DNA of 41,754 nt. Source: Chryseobacterium gleum (GTDB taxonomy: Bacteria; Bacteroidota; Bacteroidia; Flavobacteriales_D; Crocinitomicaceae). A model generated the notes under the pieces. That model worked only from the letters and a program-made list of their open reading frames with translations. It was not told the DNA's origin and did not search any database. This document shows positions 1-9,130 of the stretch, one piece after another. The stretch spans positions 1 to 41,754 of the forward strand of contig CAMDGH010000012.1 of NCBI GenBank assembly GCA_945897755.1, in the 5' to 3' direction. The stretch's first letter is position 1. The number at the start of each line of letters is the position of its first letter. Both the position numbers and the translations under genes were made by a program.

Positions 1-3000
1 CATATACCCACCCCATAACTGGATGCGTTAAGTACGATACATTGGTTGCGGAAGTTCATCCCTTACCAATTCCAGCGTTTAAGATCGATTCAATCGTTTG
101 TCTGCGTTCAACACACATTATAAAAAACACTACTCAATTCTTGAATAAATCGGATTGGACCATTTATCCAGTAACTAAATACTTCTCAAAAGAGCCGACT
201 CATAAGTTTGATAGTGTTGGGTTCTTTGATATTAGATTGATAGCAACATCCCCTTTTGGTTGTATTGATTCGCTCATCAAAAACATAGAGGTAAGGGAAG
301 CTCCAATTGCACGATTTACGCGAACACCAGATAGTACTTGTGGATTAGTTGCTTTTGAGAATCTTTCCAAAGGGATTGGAGTAGATTACGCATGGAATTT
401 TGGGAATGGTGTAAAAAGCACGTTAAAATCCCCTGCAGACTTAATTTACAAACCAGGCATCATAAAAGACACTTCCTACACCATAAAGTTAAGAATACAA
501 AACATGTGCGGTGCTGATTCAATGAGTATTCCAATCGTTGTTAAACCTGTTCCGAAAATTATTTTTGCTCCAAATGTGAGAGAAGGTTGCTCTGTATTAC
601 CAATTTTGTATGCAAATAGAAGTGTAGGTTTAGCTGATACGTTAAAATGGGATTTTTATGGAGATGGTAAATTTATAAATTCAAAAGACTCATTGTTTTA
701 TCGTAATTATTTGTCAGATACCCTTAAATCGAAGACGTATTTGGTCACTGTGATCGCAATTAATGAATGTGGAACAGATACTGCAAAAACGTCGATTCTT
801 GTTCATCCGAATATCGTAAAAGCGCATTTTCAACCAGATAAATTAGAGGGATGTACCGATCTTGTAGTTAAGTTTACTCAATACTCTATGGGAAATACCT
901 TTCATGTTTGGAACTTTGGAGATGGAACAACCACCAAAGACCTTCATCCAAATCATGTGTATAAAAAACCAGGGTCTTACAAGGTTTTTTTAGCTGTAAA
1001 TAACGGGTGTAGTTATGATACCATGAGGGTAACAATCAATGTGTATCAAAAACCGAAAATTGACTTCACCAAATCCTATGATACCTTATGTTTGAAAGGA
1101 GTATTTTCGTTTAAGAGTATTTCAACGGAAAAATTAGCGTATAAATGGTATTTTGGGGATGGTGATAGCTCGTTAATGAAAGATCCACAGCATACCTATT
1201 TAAGTGCAGGGAAATATCAGGTTGATTTAATGGTATCTAATTCCGATAATTATTGCAGTGCAAATACCTCTTCTTCCGTATTTGTAAAGCCAAGGCCAAT
1301 TTCAAAATTTACGATGGATACCACACTTGGGTGTGCTCCAGTCTCTGTTAAGTTTAAAAATATAAGTAGTGGGGGTAATTTTTATTCTTGGAATTATGGT
1401 GATGGTAATTTTTCCAGTTTAATTGAGTCCAATCATACTTTTTCTACTGCAATGAAGGATACACTGTATTCAATTCGTTTAATTGTTGAAAATTCAGCAT
1501 CGTGTAGGGATACTTTTATTAAACAAGTTCATGTTTTCCCAGTGCCAAAGGTGAGCTATACCTATACACCTTCTGACCAGTGTTATACTCCAATGTACGC
1601 TGACTTTACGAATACATCAGTTGGAGCTCAATTCTATAAGTGGTTTTTTCACGATGGAATTACTTCGCTAGAAACAAATCCTACCATGTCATATACCTTA
1701 CCGGGTAAGTATGAAGTAACCCTTCGTGGAGAAAATGAATTTAGATGTGTAGACTCGGTAACGCATGATGTGATTAAATATCCTAAACCGAAAGCAAATT
1801 TTACGCCAGACAAACTTGTTGGTTGTATTCCTTTATCGGTTTCGTTTACAAATACAAGTCTTGGTGCATCTAAGTACAATTGGGATTTTGGTGATGGAAA
1901 TGCGAAGAATACGAAAGATGCCTCAATTACCTATGGGAAAGACGGTACTTTTAACGTTCGATTGATTGTTGAAAATAGTGATAAGTGTACAGATACGCTT
2001 ACTATACCAATAATTGCTCACCCAATTCCAACTCCTGATTTTAGTTTTAAAAATACAGATCCTTGCTTCAATCCAATGTTTTCTGAATTTGAAAATGTAA
2101 CTATTGGAGGTGATTTTTATGAATGGGATTTTATGAATGGATTGGTATCTTCTTTAAAGTCTCCTAAAACAAAATATACCATTTCTGGGGATTATAAAGT
2201 TAAACTTACTGCTATTAATAAGTTCAATTGTGCAGTATCTAAAGAAAAGGTGATTACAATGCTTCAAAAACCGAAATCACTCTTTACAATAAATAAGCTT
2301 GTTGGATGTATTCCGTTTACAGTCGAGTTTAAAAACACCTCTCAGTTTGGAACATATTATTCCTGGGATTTTAAAGATGGGAACGTATCGACTCAAACAG
2401 ACACAAAAAATACCTTCATGTTTGCCGATGGAAAGGTTTCAAAAGACTTTAACGTTCAATTGATTTCTGAAGGATTAAATGGCTGTAAGGACACAAGTGA
2501 ACAAACGATTACAACACTTCCTTTACCATTTCCTTCATTTAGTTATACCACTTCTGACCCTTGTTATAATCCAATGATAGCTAATTTTACAAATACTTCC
2601 ATCGATGCTAAAAAGTACGAATGGAATTTCCAAAATGGTTCATCTTCCAGTTTAACAAATCCAAAAGCAATATTTACAAGTAGTGGAACATACGATGTAA
2701 TGTTGATTGCTACAAATCAATATGCGTGTAATGATACAATAAGAAAAAAAGTGGTGATGAAACCGAAACCACGTTCTAATTTTACAATGGATCAAGAACA
2801 AGGATGTTTACCTTTAACGATTAGCTTTACCAATACAGCGCTTGGATCTGATTTTAATTCGTGGAATTTTGGTGATGCTAACTCATCTGCTGATAAGTCG
2901 CCTGTGCATACTTTCACAAAGCTGGGTAAAATGGAAGTGCAATTGATTGTTGAGAATAGTCAAGGGTGTAAGGATACGATTAAAAAAGAGCTTACAACTT

Positions 3001-4553
3001 TTCCTGTTCCTATTGCTGACTTTAGCTTTACAACTTCTGACCCGTGTTATATTCCTATGTATGCAAGTATGAAAAATCTTTCTACTGGTGCAACTGGATA
3101 TAGCTGGGATTTTAACAATACGCAAACGTCTTCACTTGTTGATCCTACAGCAAAATATACTTCTTCTGGAACTTTTGCAGCACAACTTACAGCAATAAAT
3201 GAATTTCAATGTCGAAATACAATTTCAAAGAATATTGGGGTGAATAATAAACCCAAAGCAATTTTTAGTTCTGATAAAACAGAAGGATGTATGCCTTTAA
3301 AAGTGGTGTTTTCAAATTCAAGTCAGGGGTTTTCCTATAGTTCATGGGATTTTGGAGATACAAATTATTCAGGAAAAACAAATCCAATTCATGTTTTTGA
3401 TAAAGCAGGGACTTTTACAAGTTCCTTAATCGTTGAAAATGCGCAAGGGTGTAGAGATACGGTCAAACATGACTATTTAATTCATCCAACACCGATAGCA
3501 GATTATAGATTTACTACTTCAGATCTATGCTATCGTCCTACGCATGTCTATTTTACAAATGTTTCGGTGGGTGCCGTTTCATATAAATGGGATTTTGATA
3601 ATGGGATAGAATCCATTCAGACAAGTCCTGAAACATTCTATAATTCCCATGGAACAATCCGCCCGATGTTAGAGGCAACGACTTTATTTGGATGTAAGGA
3701 TACCGTTTATAAGCCGATTGTATTTTATCCTTCACCAACCATTGTGGAAAATAAAATACCTAGTCAACTGTGCGCTGAGGATCAATCTGCTTTTTCAGTG
3801 AAAACGACCTATGCTGATTCAATTGTTTGGCATATGGGAAATGGAGACATACTTCGGGGTAAAGCAATTTCGTACACTTATCCAAAAGAGGGCACCTATC
3901 CAATCGTTGTTTATGCATATGGTGAGGGTGGATGTATTGATACCTTAGAAGTAAGTAATAAAATAACCATACACCCAGATCCACAAGCTGATTTTACGCA
4001 CGAAAACGTATTTATTGATGGTAAGAAAAATGGCACAATCCAATTTACAAATGCATCTCTTAATACGACTGAATATCTTTGGAAGTTTGGTGATGGAGGA
4101 GTTGGTTCGGAAAAAGATCCAATTCACAAATATTTTTACGATGGTTTTTATGACATAACCCTTATAGCAACAAATAAGTTTCTTTGTATTGATAGTGTTG
4201 TTAAAAAAATTCAGGTTGATTTCTTTAAAGGGCTTTATGTGCCGAATGCAATGTATTTAGCCCATCATGATTTTGAAGTTTCTCATTTTGTTCCGAAAGG
4301 GGTAGGTATTAAGGAATATCAATTGTTGATTTACGATACGTGGGGAAATGTGATTTTTGAAACCACTAAGTTAGATGAGCATGGACGACCTGTGGATGCT
4401 TGGGATGGTTATTATATGGGTGTTCCAGTTCAGCAAGATGCGTATGTTTGGAAAATTACAGCGCTGTTTAGAGATGAATCTATCTGGCCAGGAAAAGAAT
4501 ACGATAAAGGTGTGATTAAGATGTCTGGCACAGTAACAGTAATTAGGGACTGA
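1..4553 (+). CDS. PKD-repeat surface protein with T9SS type B C-terminal domain (5' partial)
   Basis: The reading frame is open from base 3, so the gene starts upstream of the window; the listed start at 42 is only an internal TTG. About fifteen PKD-like beta-sandwich repeats are visible, each with a core such as YNWDFGDGN or HVWNFGDGT and usually a conserved Cys pair (GC.P and C.DT) likely to form a disulfide. From roughly base 1303 to 3740 two repeat types alternate: a GCxPL type with a GDG loop, and a DPCYNPM type with an NG loop. The last ~100 residues (LLIYDTWGNVIF, AWDGYYMGVPV) match the gliding-motility-associated CHU_C domain, the type B signal for T9SS export. The family comprises large secreted or surface adhesin-like proteins. 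The stop overlaps the PorP/SprF start by one base (TGATG), so the two are probably translationally coupled. The ligand is unknown. Confidence 0.88.
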   Translation, partial: YTHPITGCVKYDTLVAEVHPLPIPAFKIDSIVCLRSTHIIKNTTQFLNKSDWTIYPVTKYFSKEPTHKFDSVGFFDIRLIATSPFGCIDSLIKNIEVREAPIARFTRTPDSTCGLVAFENLSKGIGVDYAWNFGNGVKSTLKSPADLIYKPGIIKDTSYTIKLRIQNMCGADSMSIPIVVKPVPKIIFAPNVREGCSVLPILYANRSVGLADTLKWDFYGDGKFINSKDSLFYRNYLSDTLKSKTYLVTVIAINECGTDTAKTSILVHPNIVKAHFQPDKLEGCTDLVVKFTQYSMGNTFHVWNFGDGTTTKDLHPNHVYKKPGSYKVFLAVNNGCSYDTMRVTINVYQKPKIDFTKSYDTLCLKGVFSFKSISTEKLAYKWYFGDGDSSLMKDPQHTYLSAGKYQVDLMVSNSDNYCSANTSSSVFVKPRPISKFTMDTTLGCAPVSVKFKNISSGGNFYSWNYGDGNFSSLIESNHTFSTAMKDTLYSIRLIVENSASCRDTFIKQVHVFPVPKVSYTYTPSDQCYTPMYADFTNTSVGAQFYKWFFHDGITSLETNPTMSYTLPGKYEVTLRGENEFRCVDSVTHDVIKYPKPKANFTPDKLVGCIPLSVSFTNTSLGASKYNWDFGDGNAKNTKDASITYGKDGTFNVRLIVENSDKCTDTLTIPIIAHPIPTPDFSFKNTDPCFNPMFSEFENVTIGGDFYEWDFMNGLVSSLKSPKTKYTISGDYKVKLTAINKFNCAVSKEKVITMLQKPKSLFTINKLVGCIPFTVEFKNTSQFGTYYSWDFKDGNVSTQTDTKNTFMFADGKVSKDFNVQLISEGLNGCKDTSEQTITTLPLPFPSFSYTTSDPCYNPMIANFTNTSIDAKKYEWNFQNGSSSSLTNPKAIFTSSGTYDVMLIATNQYACNDTIRKKVVMKPKPRSNFTMDQEQGCLPLTISFTNTALGSDFNSWNFGDANSSADKSPVHTFTKLGKMEVQLIVENSQGCKDTIKKELTTFPVPIADFSFTTSDPCYIPMYASMKNLSTGATGYSWDFNNTQTSSLVDPTAKYTSSGTFAAQLTAINEFQCRNTISKNIGVNNKPKAIFSSDKTEGCMPLKVVFSNSSQGFSYSSWDFGDTNYSGKTNPIHVFDKAGTFTSSLIVENAQGCRDTVKHDYLIHPTPIADYRFTTSDLCYRPTHVYFTNVSVGAVSYKWDFDNGIESIQTSPETFYNSHGTIRPMLEATTLFGCKDTVYKPIVFYPSPTIVENKIPSQLCAEDQSAFSVKTTYADSIVWHMGNGDILRGKAISYTYPKEGTYPIVVYAYGEGGCIDTLEVSNKITIHPDPQADFTHENVFIDGKKNGTIQFTNASLNTTEYLWKFGDGGVGSEKDPIHKYFYDGFYDITLIATNKFLCIDSVVKKIQVDFFKGLYVPNAMYLAHHDFEVSHFVPKGVGIKEYQLLIYDTWGNVIFETTKLDEHGRPVDAWDGYYMGVPVQQDAYVWKITALFRDESIWPGKEYDKGVIKMSGTVTVIRD

Positions 4554-5617
4554 TGGGTATAATTAAAAATATAGGGTATATTTTTACATTGTGTGTTGTA
4601 ACATTGTGTGTTGATTTTGTGAATGCACAAGACCCCAACTTATCAATGTTTTACAATAATCCAATGTTTTACAATCCTGCAATGACTGCTTATGCTAGTG
4701 GTTTTGGGCTGAAAGTAAATGCTCGAAATCAATGGCACCCAATTCAAGGAAAGTTTAATACGGTTATAGCGTCATTTGAAAGTGAGGTAGTGAATCGGTT
4801 TGGACTAGGATTAATTGGTTTATCCGATGTTGCTGGCGAAGGATTACTTAAAACAACTGCTGGTTATATCAATTATTCGTATCGCCCGATCGATACTAAA
4901 AAAGGGTTTGTTCAATTCGGAATGTCAGGCGGATATGTTTCAAAATCGATTGACTGGAAAAGACTAACCTTTTCTGATCAATATGATGAGGTTTTAGGGA
5001 AGGTTAATCCTACGGCTTTTCTTGCTCCATCGTATAATTCAATCTCTTATCCTGATGTGGGTTTCGGTCTTTGTGGTCAATTCCAAGGAAAAAGTAGAAT
5101 TGTAGGTTTGATGAAAAAATGGATGCTTACTGGCGGTGCAGGGTTTCATCATTTAAATCGTCCAAAAGATGCTTTTTTTCAAGACAAAAACCATTTACCA
5201 ATAAAAACCGTTTTACATGTTAAAGCGTATGCATTGCTTGGTGATTATGCATCAACATTTGCTACTATTTTTGAGAATCAAAATCGCTTTAGAACACTTA
5301 CATTTGGTGCAAACATTCACAATCAAAATTTAAATTTAGGCGCTTGGGTAAGAAATAAGAATGTATTAGGAATTGGTTCTTTTGATTCCTTTATTTTTAG
5401 TTTAGGCAGTTATTTGCCTCTGTCTAACAAAAAATCAATCCGAATTACGTATAGTGTTGACTTTACAATATCAAGACTTCGAACTTCTTCTTTTTGGTCT
5501 CACGAAATTGCACTTGTCTACGGAATAGATAATTTTTATCTCTTAAGGGGATTTCAAGAAAAAAGAAATAGAGATCGAAAAACACAATGTCCTTCCGAAT
5601 TTAAGGTGTTTGATTAA
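4553..5617 (+). CDS. PorP/SprF family type IX secretion-associated outer-membrane protein
   Basis: The 354-residue protein has a signal peptide (hydrophobic stretch ending VNAQ). It is followed by the family hallmark QDPNLSMFYNNPMFYNPA, close to the usual 'QDPxFSQFYxxPLYLNPAFAG' opening. The rest alternates short beta-strand-like segments, as expected of an outer-membrane barrel. PorP/SprF proteins are found beside genes for type B CTD cargo and are thought to help export or anchor that cargo. Here the start overlaps the stop of the giant PKD protein, which makes that protein its likely dedicated client. The specific pairing is inferred. About 130 bases of non-coding DNA follow before topB. 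Confidence 0.85.
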   Translation: MGIIKNIGYIFTLCVVTLCVDFVNAQDPNLSMFYNNPMFYNPAMTAYASGFGLKVNARNQWHPIQGKFNTVIASFESEVVNRFGLGLIGLSDVAGEGLLKTTAGYINYSYRPIDTKKGFVQFGMSGGYVSKSIDWKRLTFSDQYDEVLGKVNPTAFLAPSYNSISYPDVGFGLCGQFQGKSRIVGLMKKWMLTGGAGFHHLNRPKDAFFQDKNHLPIKTVLHVKAYALLGDYASTFATIFENQNRFRTLTFGANIHNQNLNLGAWVRNKNVLGIGSFDSFIFSLGSYLPLSNKKSIRITYSVDFTISRLRTSSFWSHEIALVYGIDNFYLLRGFQEKRNRDRKTQCPSEFKVFD

Positions 5618-5695
5618 ATTTTTACGCAACAATGAATGAGTGATTTTTAAATGGTCTTGAAATCCGTATTGCTTCCTTTGATCTAGTGCAACTTA

Positions 5696-5730
5696 TTTGT
5701 TATGGGGATAGAGATAATTCCTTATCTTCG
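5696..5730 (+). promoter_or_regulatory. Candidate Bacteroidota-type promoter of topB
   Basis: TTTG at 5696-5699 is separated by 23 bases from TATCTTCG at 5723-5730. This resembles the -33 TTG / -7 TAnnTTTG pattern with one mismatch in the -7 box. It lies 18 bases before the topB ATG. Judged by eye only. Confidence 0.35.
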
Positions 5731-5748
5731 TGAATCCAATAATTTCAT

Positions 5749-7875
5749 ATGATTGTTTGTATAGCTGAGAAACCAAGTGTTGCACGTGATATTGCTAAAA
5801 TATTAGGCGCAACACAGGCTAAAAATGGATATATGGAAGGAAATGGTTATCAGGTTACTTGGACCTTTGGTCATTTGTGTACATTAAAAGAACCACAAGA
5901 TTATAATGAAAAATGGAAATCGTGGAGACTAGAAGATCTTCCGATGGTTCCATCGAGTTTTGGAATAAAGTTGATTAATCAACAATCTTCCATGAAGCAA
6001 TTTCATACCATTGCACATTTAGTTCAAAATTGTACGGAGGTTATCAACTGTGGTGATGCTGGGCAAGAAGGAGAATTGATCCAACGATGGGTATTATTGA
6101 AAGCAAAATGTAATGTTCCGATCAAACGTTTGTGGATTTCATCCCTTACCGAAGAAGCCATCAAAGAAGGGTTCTCGAAACTAGTTGAATCTTCCAAATA
6201 CGATAACTTATATAAAGCTGGAAGTGCACGTGCAATCGGTGATTGGATGTTAGGAATGAACGCTACACGTTTGTTTACGGTTAAATATGGTCGTGGAAAA
6301 GCAACGTTATCCGTTGGTCGTGTTCAAACTCCAACACTTTCTATGATTGTTCAACGGCATAAGGAAATTGAAGCGTTCGTGATCGATGAATACTGGGAAT
6401 TAAAAACCGTTTATAGAGAAACAGAATTTACCGCAACGATTGAGCGTATTCGTTCAAATGAAAAAGCGATAAAAGGCCTAGAGTACCTAAAAAAACATCA
6501 TTTCGAAGTAACTTCCTTCGAACAAAAAGAAGCAAAAGAAGGAAATCCCAGACTATTCGATTTGACCGCACTCCAGGTGGAAGCAAATCGTAAATATGCC
6601 TTTACCGCAGATGATACATTGAAGGGGATTCAAAATTTATATGAAAAGAAACTAGTTACATATCCTAGGGTAGATACTACGTATCTTTCTGAAGACATTC
6701 ATCCAAAGGTGACTGGAATTTTAAAAGCGATGAAACCTTATGAAAGACTTATTGAACCACTTTTACAAAAACCAATTCCAAAATCAAAAGTAGTTTTTGA
6801 TGATAAAAAGGTGACAGACCACCACGCAATTATTCCTACGGGTGAATTCCCTCAAGGTTTACCCCTTAATGAAAAGCAGCTTTATGATTTGATTGCAAAA
6901 CGGTTTATAGCGGTTTTTTATCCAGAATGTAAAGTTTCTAATACGACTGTCCTTGCTATTGTGGGACAGCTGGAATTTAAAGCAACGGGAAAACAAATCA
7001 TCGAACCGGGTTGGAGAGAGGTCTATCATAACGATAAACAGGGTGAAAATGATAAAAAAGTGGAGGAGGAAATGGTAATGCCTCATTTTGAAAAAGGAGA
7101 ATCTGGACCGCATTTACCAAAAATACATCAGGGAAAAACTTCACCGCCAAAGTATTATACAGAAGCAACTTTATTACGTGCAATGGAAACTGCAGGTAAA
7201 CAAGTGGAAGATGAAGAAATGAGAGAATTGTTAAAAGATAATGGAATAGGAAGACCATCAACCCGCGCCAATATTATTGAAACCTTATTTCGTAGAAAGT
7301 ATATCGAACGAAAAAAGAAAAACATTGTTCCGACACAAACAGGAATAGATTTAATTGATACCATTCAAAATGAATTATTAAAAAGCCCAGAGCTTACAGG
7401 CAGCTGGGAACGTAAAATTCGACTTATTGAAAAAGGAGAATACGAATTAGATACCTTTAAGAAGGAATTAGTTCAAATGGTTTCCGAATTGACCGAAGAA
7501 GTTATCTTTAATACCAAACGTATTATTGCAATTGCACCTTCATCACCAGTAGAGCTTGTCAAAGAGAAAATCTCTAAACCACGTGAGAAAAAAGAAAAGA
7601 AAATAGAAAATCCCGTAGATTTAATTTGCCCAAAATGTAAACAAGCAAATTTACGTAAAGGTAAAACAGCTTATGGTTGTGCCAATTTTTCCAATTGTGG
7701 GTTTAAAATCCCTTTTGGATTACTCAACAAAAAATTAACGGATAAACACATAGTGGATTTGATCACCACAGGGAAAACAGCAAAAATAAAAGGTCTTGAA
7801 ATGCCTGGAACTGAAAAGACGATGGATGCTCGTTTCGTTTTAACATCGGATTTTAGTATTGAGATTGAACGATAA
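5749..7875 (+). CDS. topB: DNA topoisomerase III (type IA)
   Basis: Type IA topoisomerase of 708 residues that cuts and passes single DNA strands to relax or decatenate DNA. The N-terminal Toprim domain starts at once (IAEKPSVARDIA) and has the acidic motif GDAGQEGELIQRW, a variant in which Q replaces the usual R. The active-site tyrosine lies in LVTYPRVDTTYLS at about residue 305, and GIGRPSTRA at about 500 is a conserved family motif. A C-terminal four-Cys zinc ribbon (CPKCKQ...CANFSNC) follows a Lys-rich linker near residues 610-650. The length fits chromosomal TopB of Bacteroidota. The ATG at 5749 places the Toprim motif at the very N-terminus, as in the family. rlmH follows six bases after the stop, so the two are probably co-transcribed. 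Confidence 0.93.
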   Translation: MIVCIAEKPSVARDIAKILGATQAKNGYMEGNGYQVTWTFGHLCTLKEPQDYNEKWKSWRLEDLPMVPSSFGIKLINQQSSMKQFHTIAHLVQNCTEVINCGDAGQEGELIQRWVLLKAKCNVPIKRLWISSLTEEAIKEGFSKLVESSKYDNLYKAGSARAIGDWMLGMNATRLFTVKYGRGKATLSVGRVQTPTLSMIVQRHKEIEAFVIDEYWELKTVYRETEFTATIERIRSNEKAIKGLEYLKKHHFEVTSFEQKEAKEGNPRLFDLTALQVEANRKYAFTADDTLKGIQNLYEKKLVTYPRVDTTYLSEDIHPKVTGILKAMKPYERLIEPLLQKPIPKSKVVFDDKKVTDHHAIIPTGEFPQGLPLNEKQLYDLIAKRFIAVFYPECKVSNTTVLAIVGQLEFKATGKQIIEPGWREVYHNDKQGENDKKVEEEMVMPHFEKGESGPHLPKIHQGKTSPPKYYTEATLLRAMETAGKQVEDEEMRELLKDNGIGRPSTRANIIETLFRRKYIERKKKNIVPTQTGIDLIDTIQNELLKSPELTGSWERKIRLIEKGEYELDTFKKELVQMVSELTEEVIFNTKRIIAIAPSSPVELVKEKISKPREKKEKKIENPVDLICPKCKQANLRKGKTAYGCANFSNCGFKIPFGLLNKKLTDKHIVDLITTGKTAKIKGLEMPGTEKTMDARFVLTSDFSIEIER

Positions 7876-7881
7876 GAATAA

Positions 7882-8355
7882 ATGAAAATCAAGTTAATTT
7901 GTATTGGTAAAACCGGAAAGTCTTTTTTAATTGAAGGTGAAAAAGAATATTTAGATCGCTTGAAGCATTATGTTCAGATTGAACGAATAGAAATTCCAGA
8001 CATTAAGCATGCGAAGAAATTGACTTTTCAGCAAGTGAAGGAAATCGAAGGAAAAGAAATTTACAATCGAATTACCTTAGGCGATAAAGTTTTTTTACTA
8101 GATGAGCGAGGAAAAACATATAGTTCGATTGAATTTTCTCAATTTATTCAAGGTCAATTTAATCAAGGTGGGAAGGCCTTAGTCTTTGTAATTGGAGGAG
8201 CGTATGGTTTTTCAGAGGAAATCTATAAATTGGCAAGTGGTAAAATTTCTTTGTCTTCAATGACATTTTCTCATCAAATGATTAGGATGATCTTTTTTGA
8301 GCAAGTATATCGTGCAATGACTATTTTAAATAATGAACCTTATCACCATGAGTGA
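7882..8355 (+). CDS. rlmH: 23S rRNA (pseudouridine-1915 N3) methyltransferase
   Basis: A 157-residue SPOUT-fold methyltransferase, normal length for RlmH. It methylates pseudouridine 1915 in helix 69 of 23S rRNA on the assembled ribosome, using S-adenosylmethionine. Visible family signatures are the start KIKLICIGKT, LLDERGKTYSSIEFS mid-protein, the AdoMet-binding knot FVIGGAYGFSEEIY, and the C-terminal EPYHHE that reaches the active site. It lies six bases after topB and overlaps the following cupin gene by eight bases, consistent with one transcript. Confidence 0.95.
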   Translation: MKIKLICIGKTGKSFLIEGEKEYLDRLKHYVQIERIEIPDIKHAKKLTFQQVKEIEGKEIYNRITLGDKVFLLDERGKTYSSIEFSQFIQGQFNQGGKALVFVIGGAYGFSEEIYKLASGKISLSSMTFSHQMIRMIFFEQVYRAMTILNNEPYHHE

Positions 8356-8728
8356 ACATAAAACCATTGAATTAACTTATTATACTTATATTTCTCAGGA
8401 TAATCGAGGCACTACATCCGAAATTATGTTGGATAGAAATGGAAAAGCATTGTCCATTTTTAGAAAAAAAGGAACCGTTTTTGGAAATCATTATCATTCG
8501 GGTGAACAAAAAACGAAAAATCCAGAGTTGTTTTATTTATTACATGGAGAACTTAAATTTGAATACCGTCTTTTAGTATCGAGTGAGTGGATAGAAATTC
8601 ATGCAGTTGCTCCTGTGAAAATTGATATCTATCCAAATGTAATTCACCGCGTTACAGCGATTACCGATGCTTACATGTTGGAATTAAATAGTTTGCAGGA
8701 ACACATCGACGATACTTTTTATCCTTAA
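8348..8728 (+). CDS. Small cupin-domain protein
   Basis: The ORF track starts at 8333, but the ATG at 8348 (MSEHKTIELTYY) is preferred. It gives only an eight-base overlap with rlmH and 126 residues. The protein has the two cupin motifs in order: GNHYHSGEQKTKNPELFYLL, with metal-binding type His residues, and later a histidine near VIHRVTAITDAYMLEL. The first motif recalls single-domain cupins of sugar isomerase or sensor type (WxcM/FdtA-like). The substrate cannot be told from sequence. It probably shares a transcript with rlmH and the small secreted protein nine bases downstream. Confidence 0.72.
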   Translation: MSEHKTIELTYYTYISQDNRGTTSEIMLDRNGKALSIFRKKGTVFGNHYHSGEQKTKNPELFYLLHGELKFEYRLLVSSEWIEIHAVAPVKIDIYPNVIHRVTAITDAYMLELNSLQEHIDDTFYP

Positions 8729-8737
8729 ATCGTTTTT

Positions 8738-9088
8738 ATGAGATTTTTCTTCCTTTTTTTCTTACTTGTTACACTCGCATTAAAAGTTAATGCGCAAGAG
8801 TTGACTGAAACAAATGATGCTCAGTTCATAGAAACCTCAGGCATGATTACACGCATAGAAGAAGTGCCATTTGTTGTTTTTTCACTCAAAGATATTAAGG
8901 GGCTTACACTAAAACTATATTGGTTTGCGGAGGTGGATTCAGAGCTAGATATGCCTATGGTATTTCGTTCTCTGTTGGGAAAAAAAGTTGATGTGATGTA
9001 TTCAATAGATGCCTATTTTGATCCATTGTCAAAGGAGTACAAATCAGTTTATATATTAGAATCAGTAGACCTTAGCTTTAAAAAATAA
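8738..9088 (+). CDS. Small secreted protein of unknown function
   Basis: A 116-residue protein with a clear N-terminal signal peptide (FFFLFFLLVTLALKVNAQ, cleavage probably after NAQ). The mature part of about 95 residues lacks cysteines and further membrane segments, so it should be periplasmic or exported. Its alternating hydrophobic pattern suggests a small beta-rich fold. No family was recognised. It begins nine bases after the cupin gene and likely ends that small operon. No paralogue occurs in the window. Confidence 0.6.
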   Translation: MRFFFLFFLLVTLALKVNAQELTETNDAQFIETSGMITRIEEVPFVVFSLKDIKGLTLKLYWFAEVDSELDMPMVFRSLLGKKVDVMYSIDAYFDPLSKEYKSVYILESVDLSFKK

Positions 9089-9130
9089 CATAAAAGGGTA
9101 ATCCTATTTTAACTTAGTTTAATTTTATTT

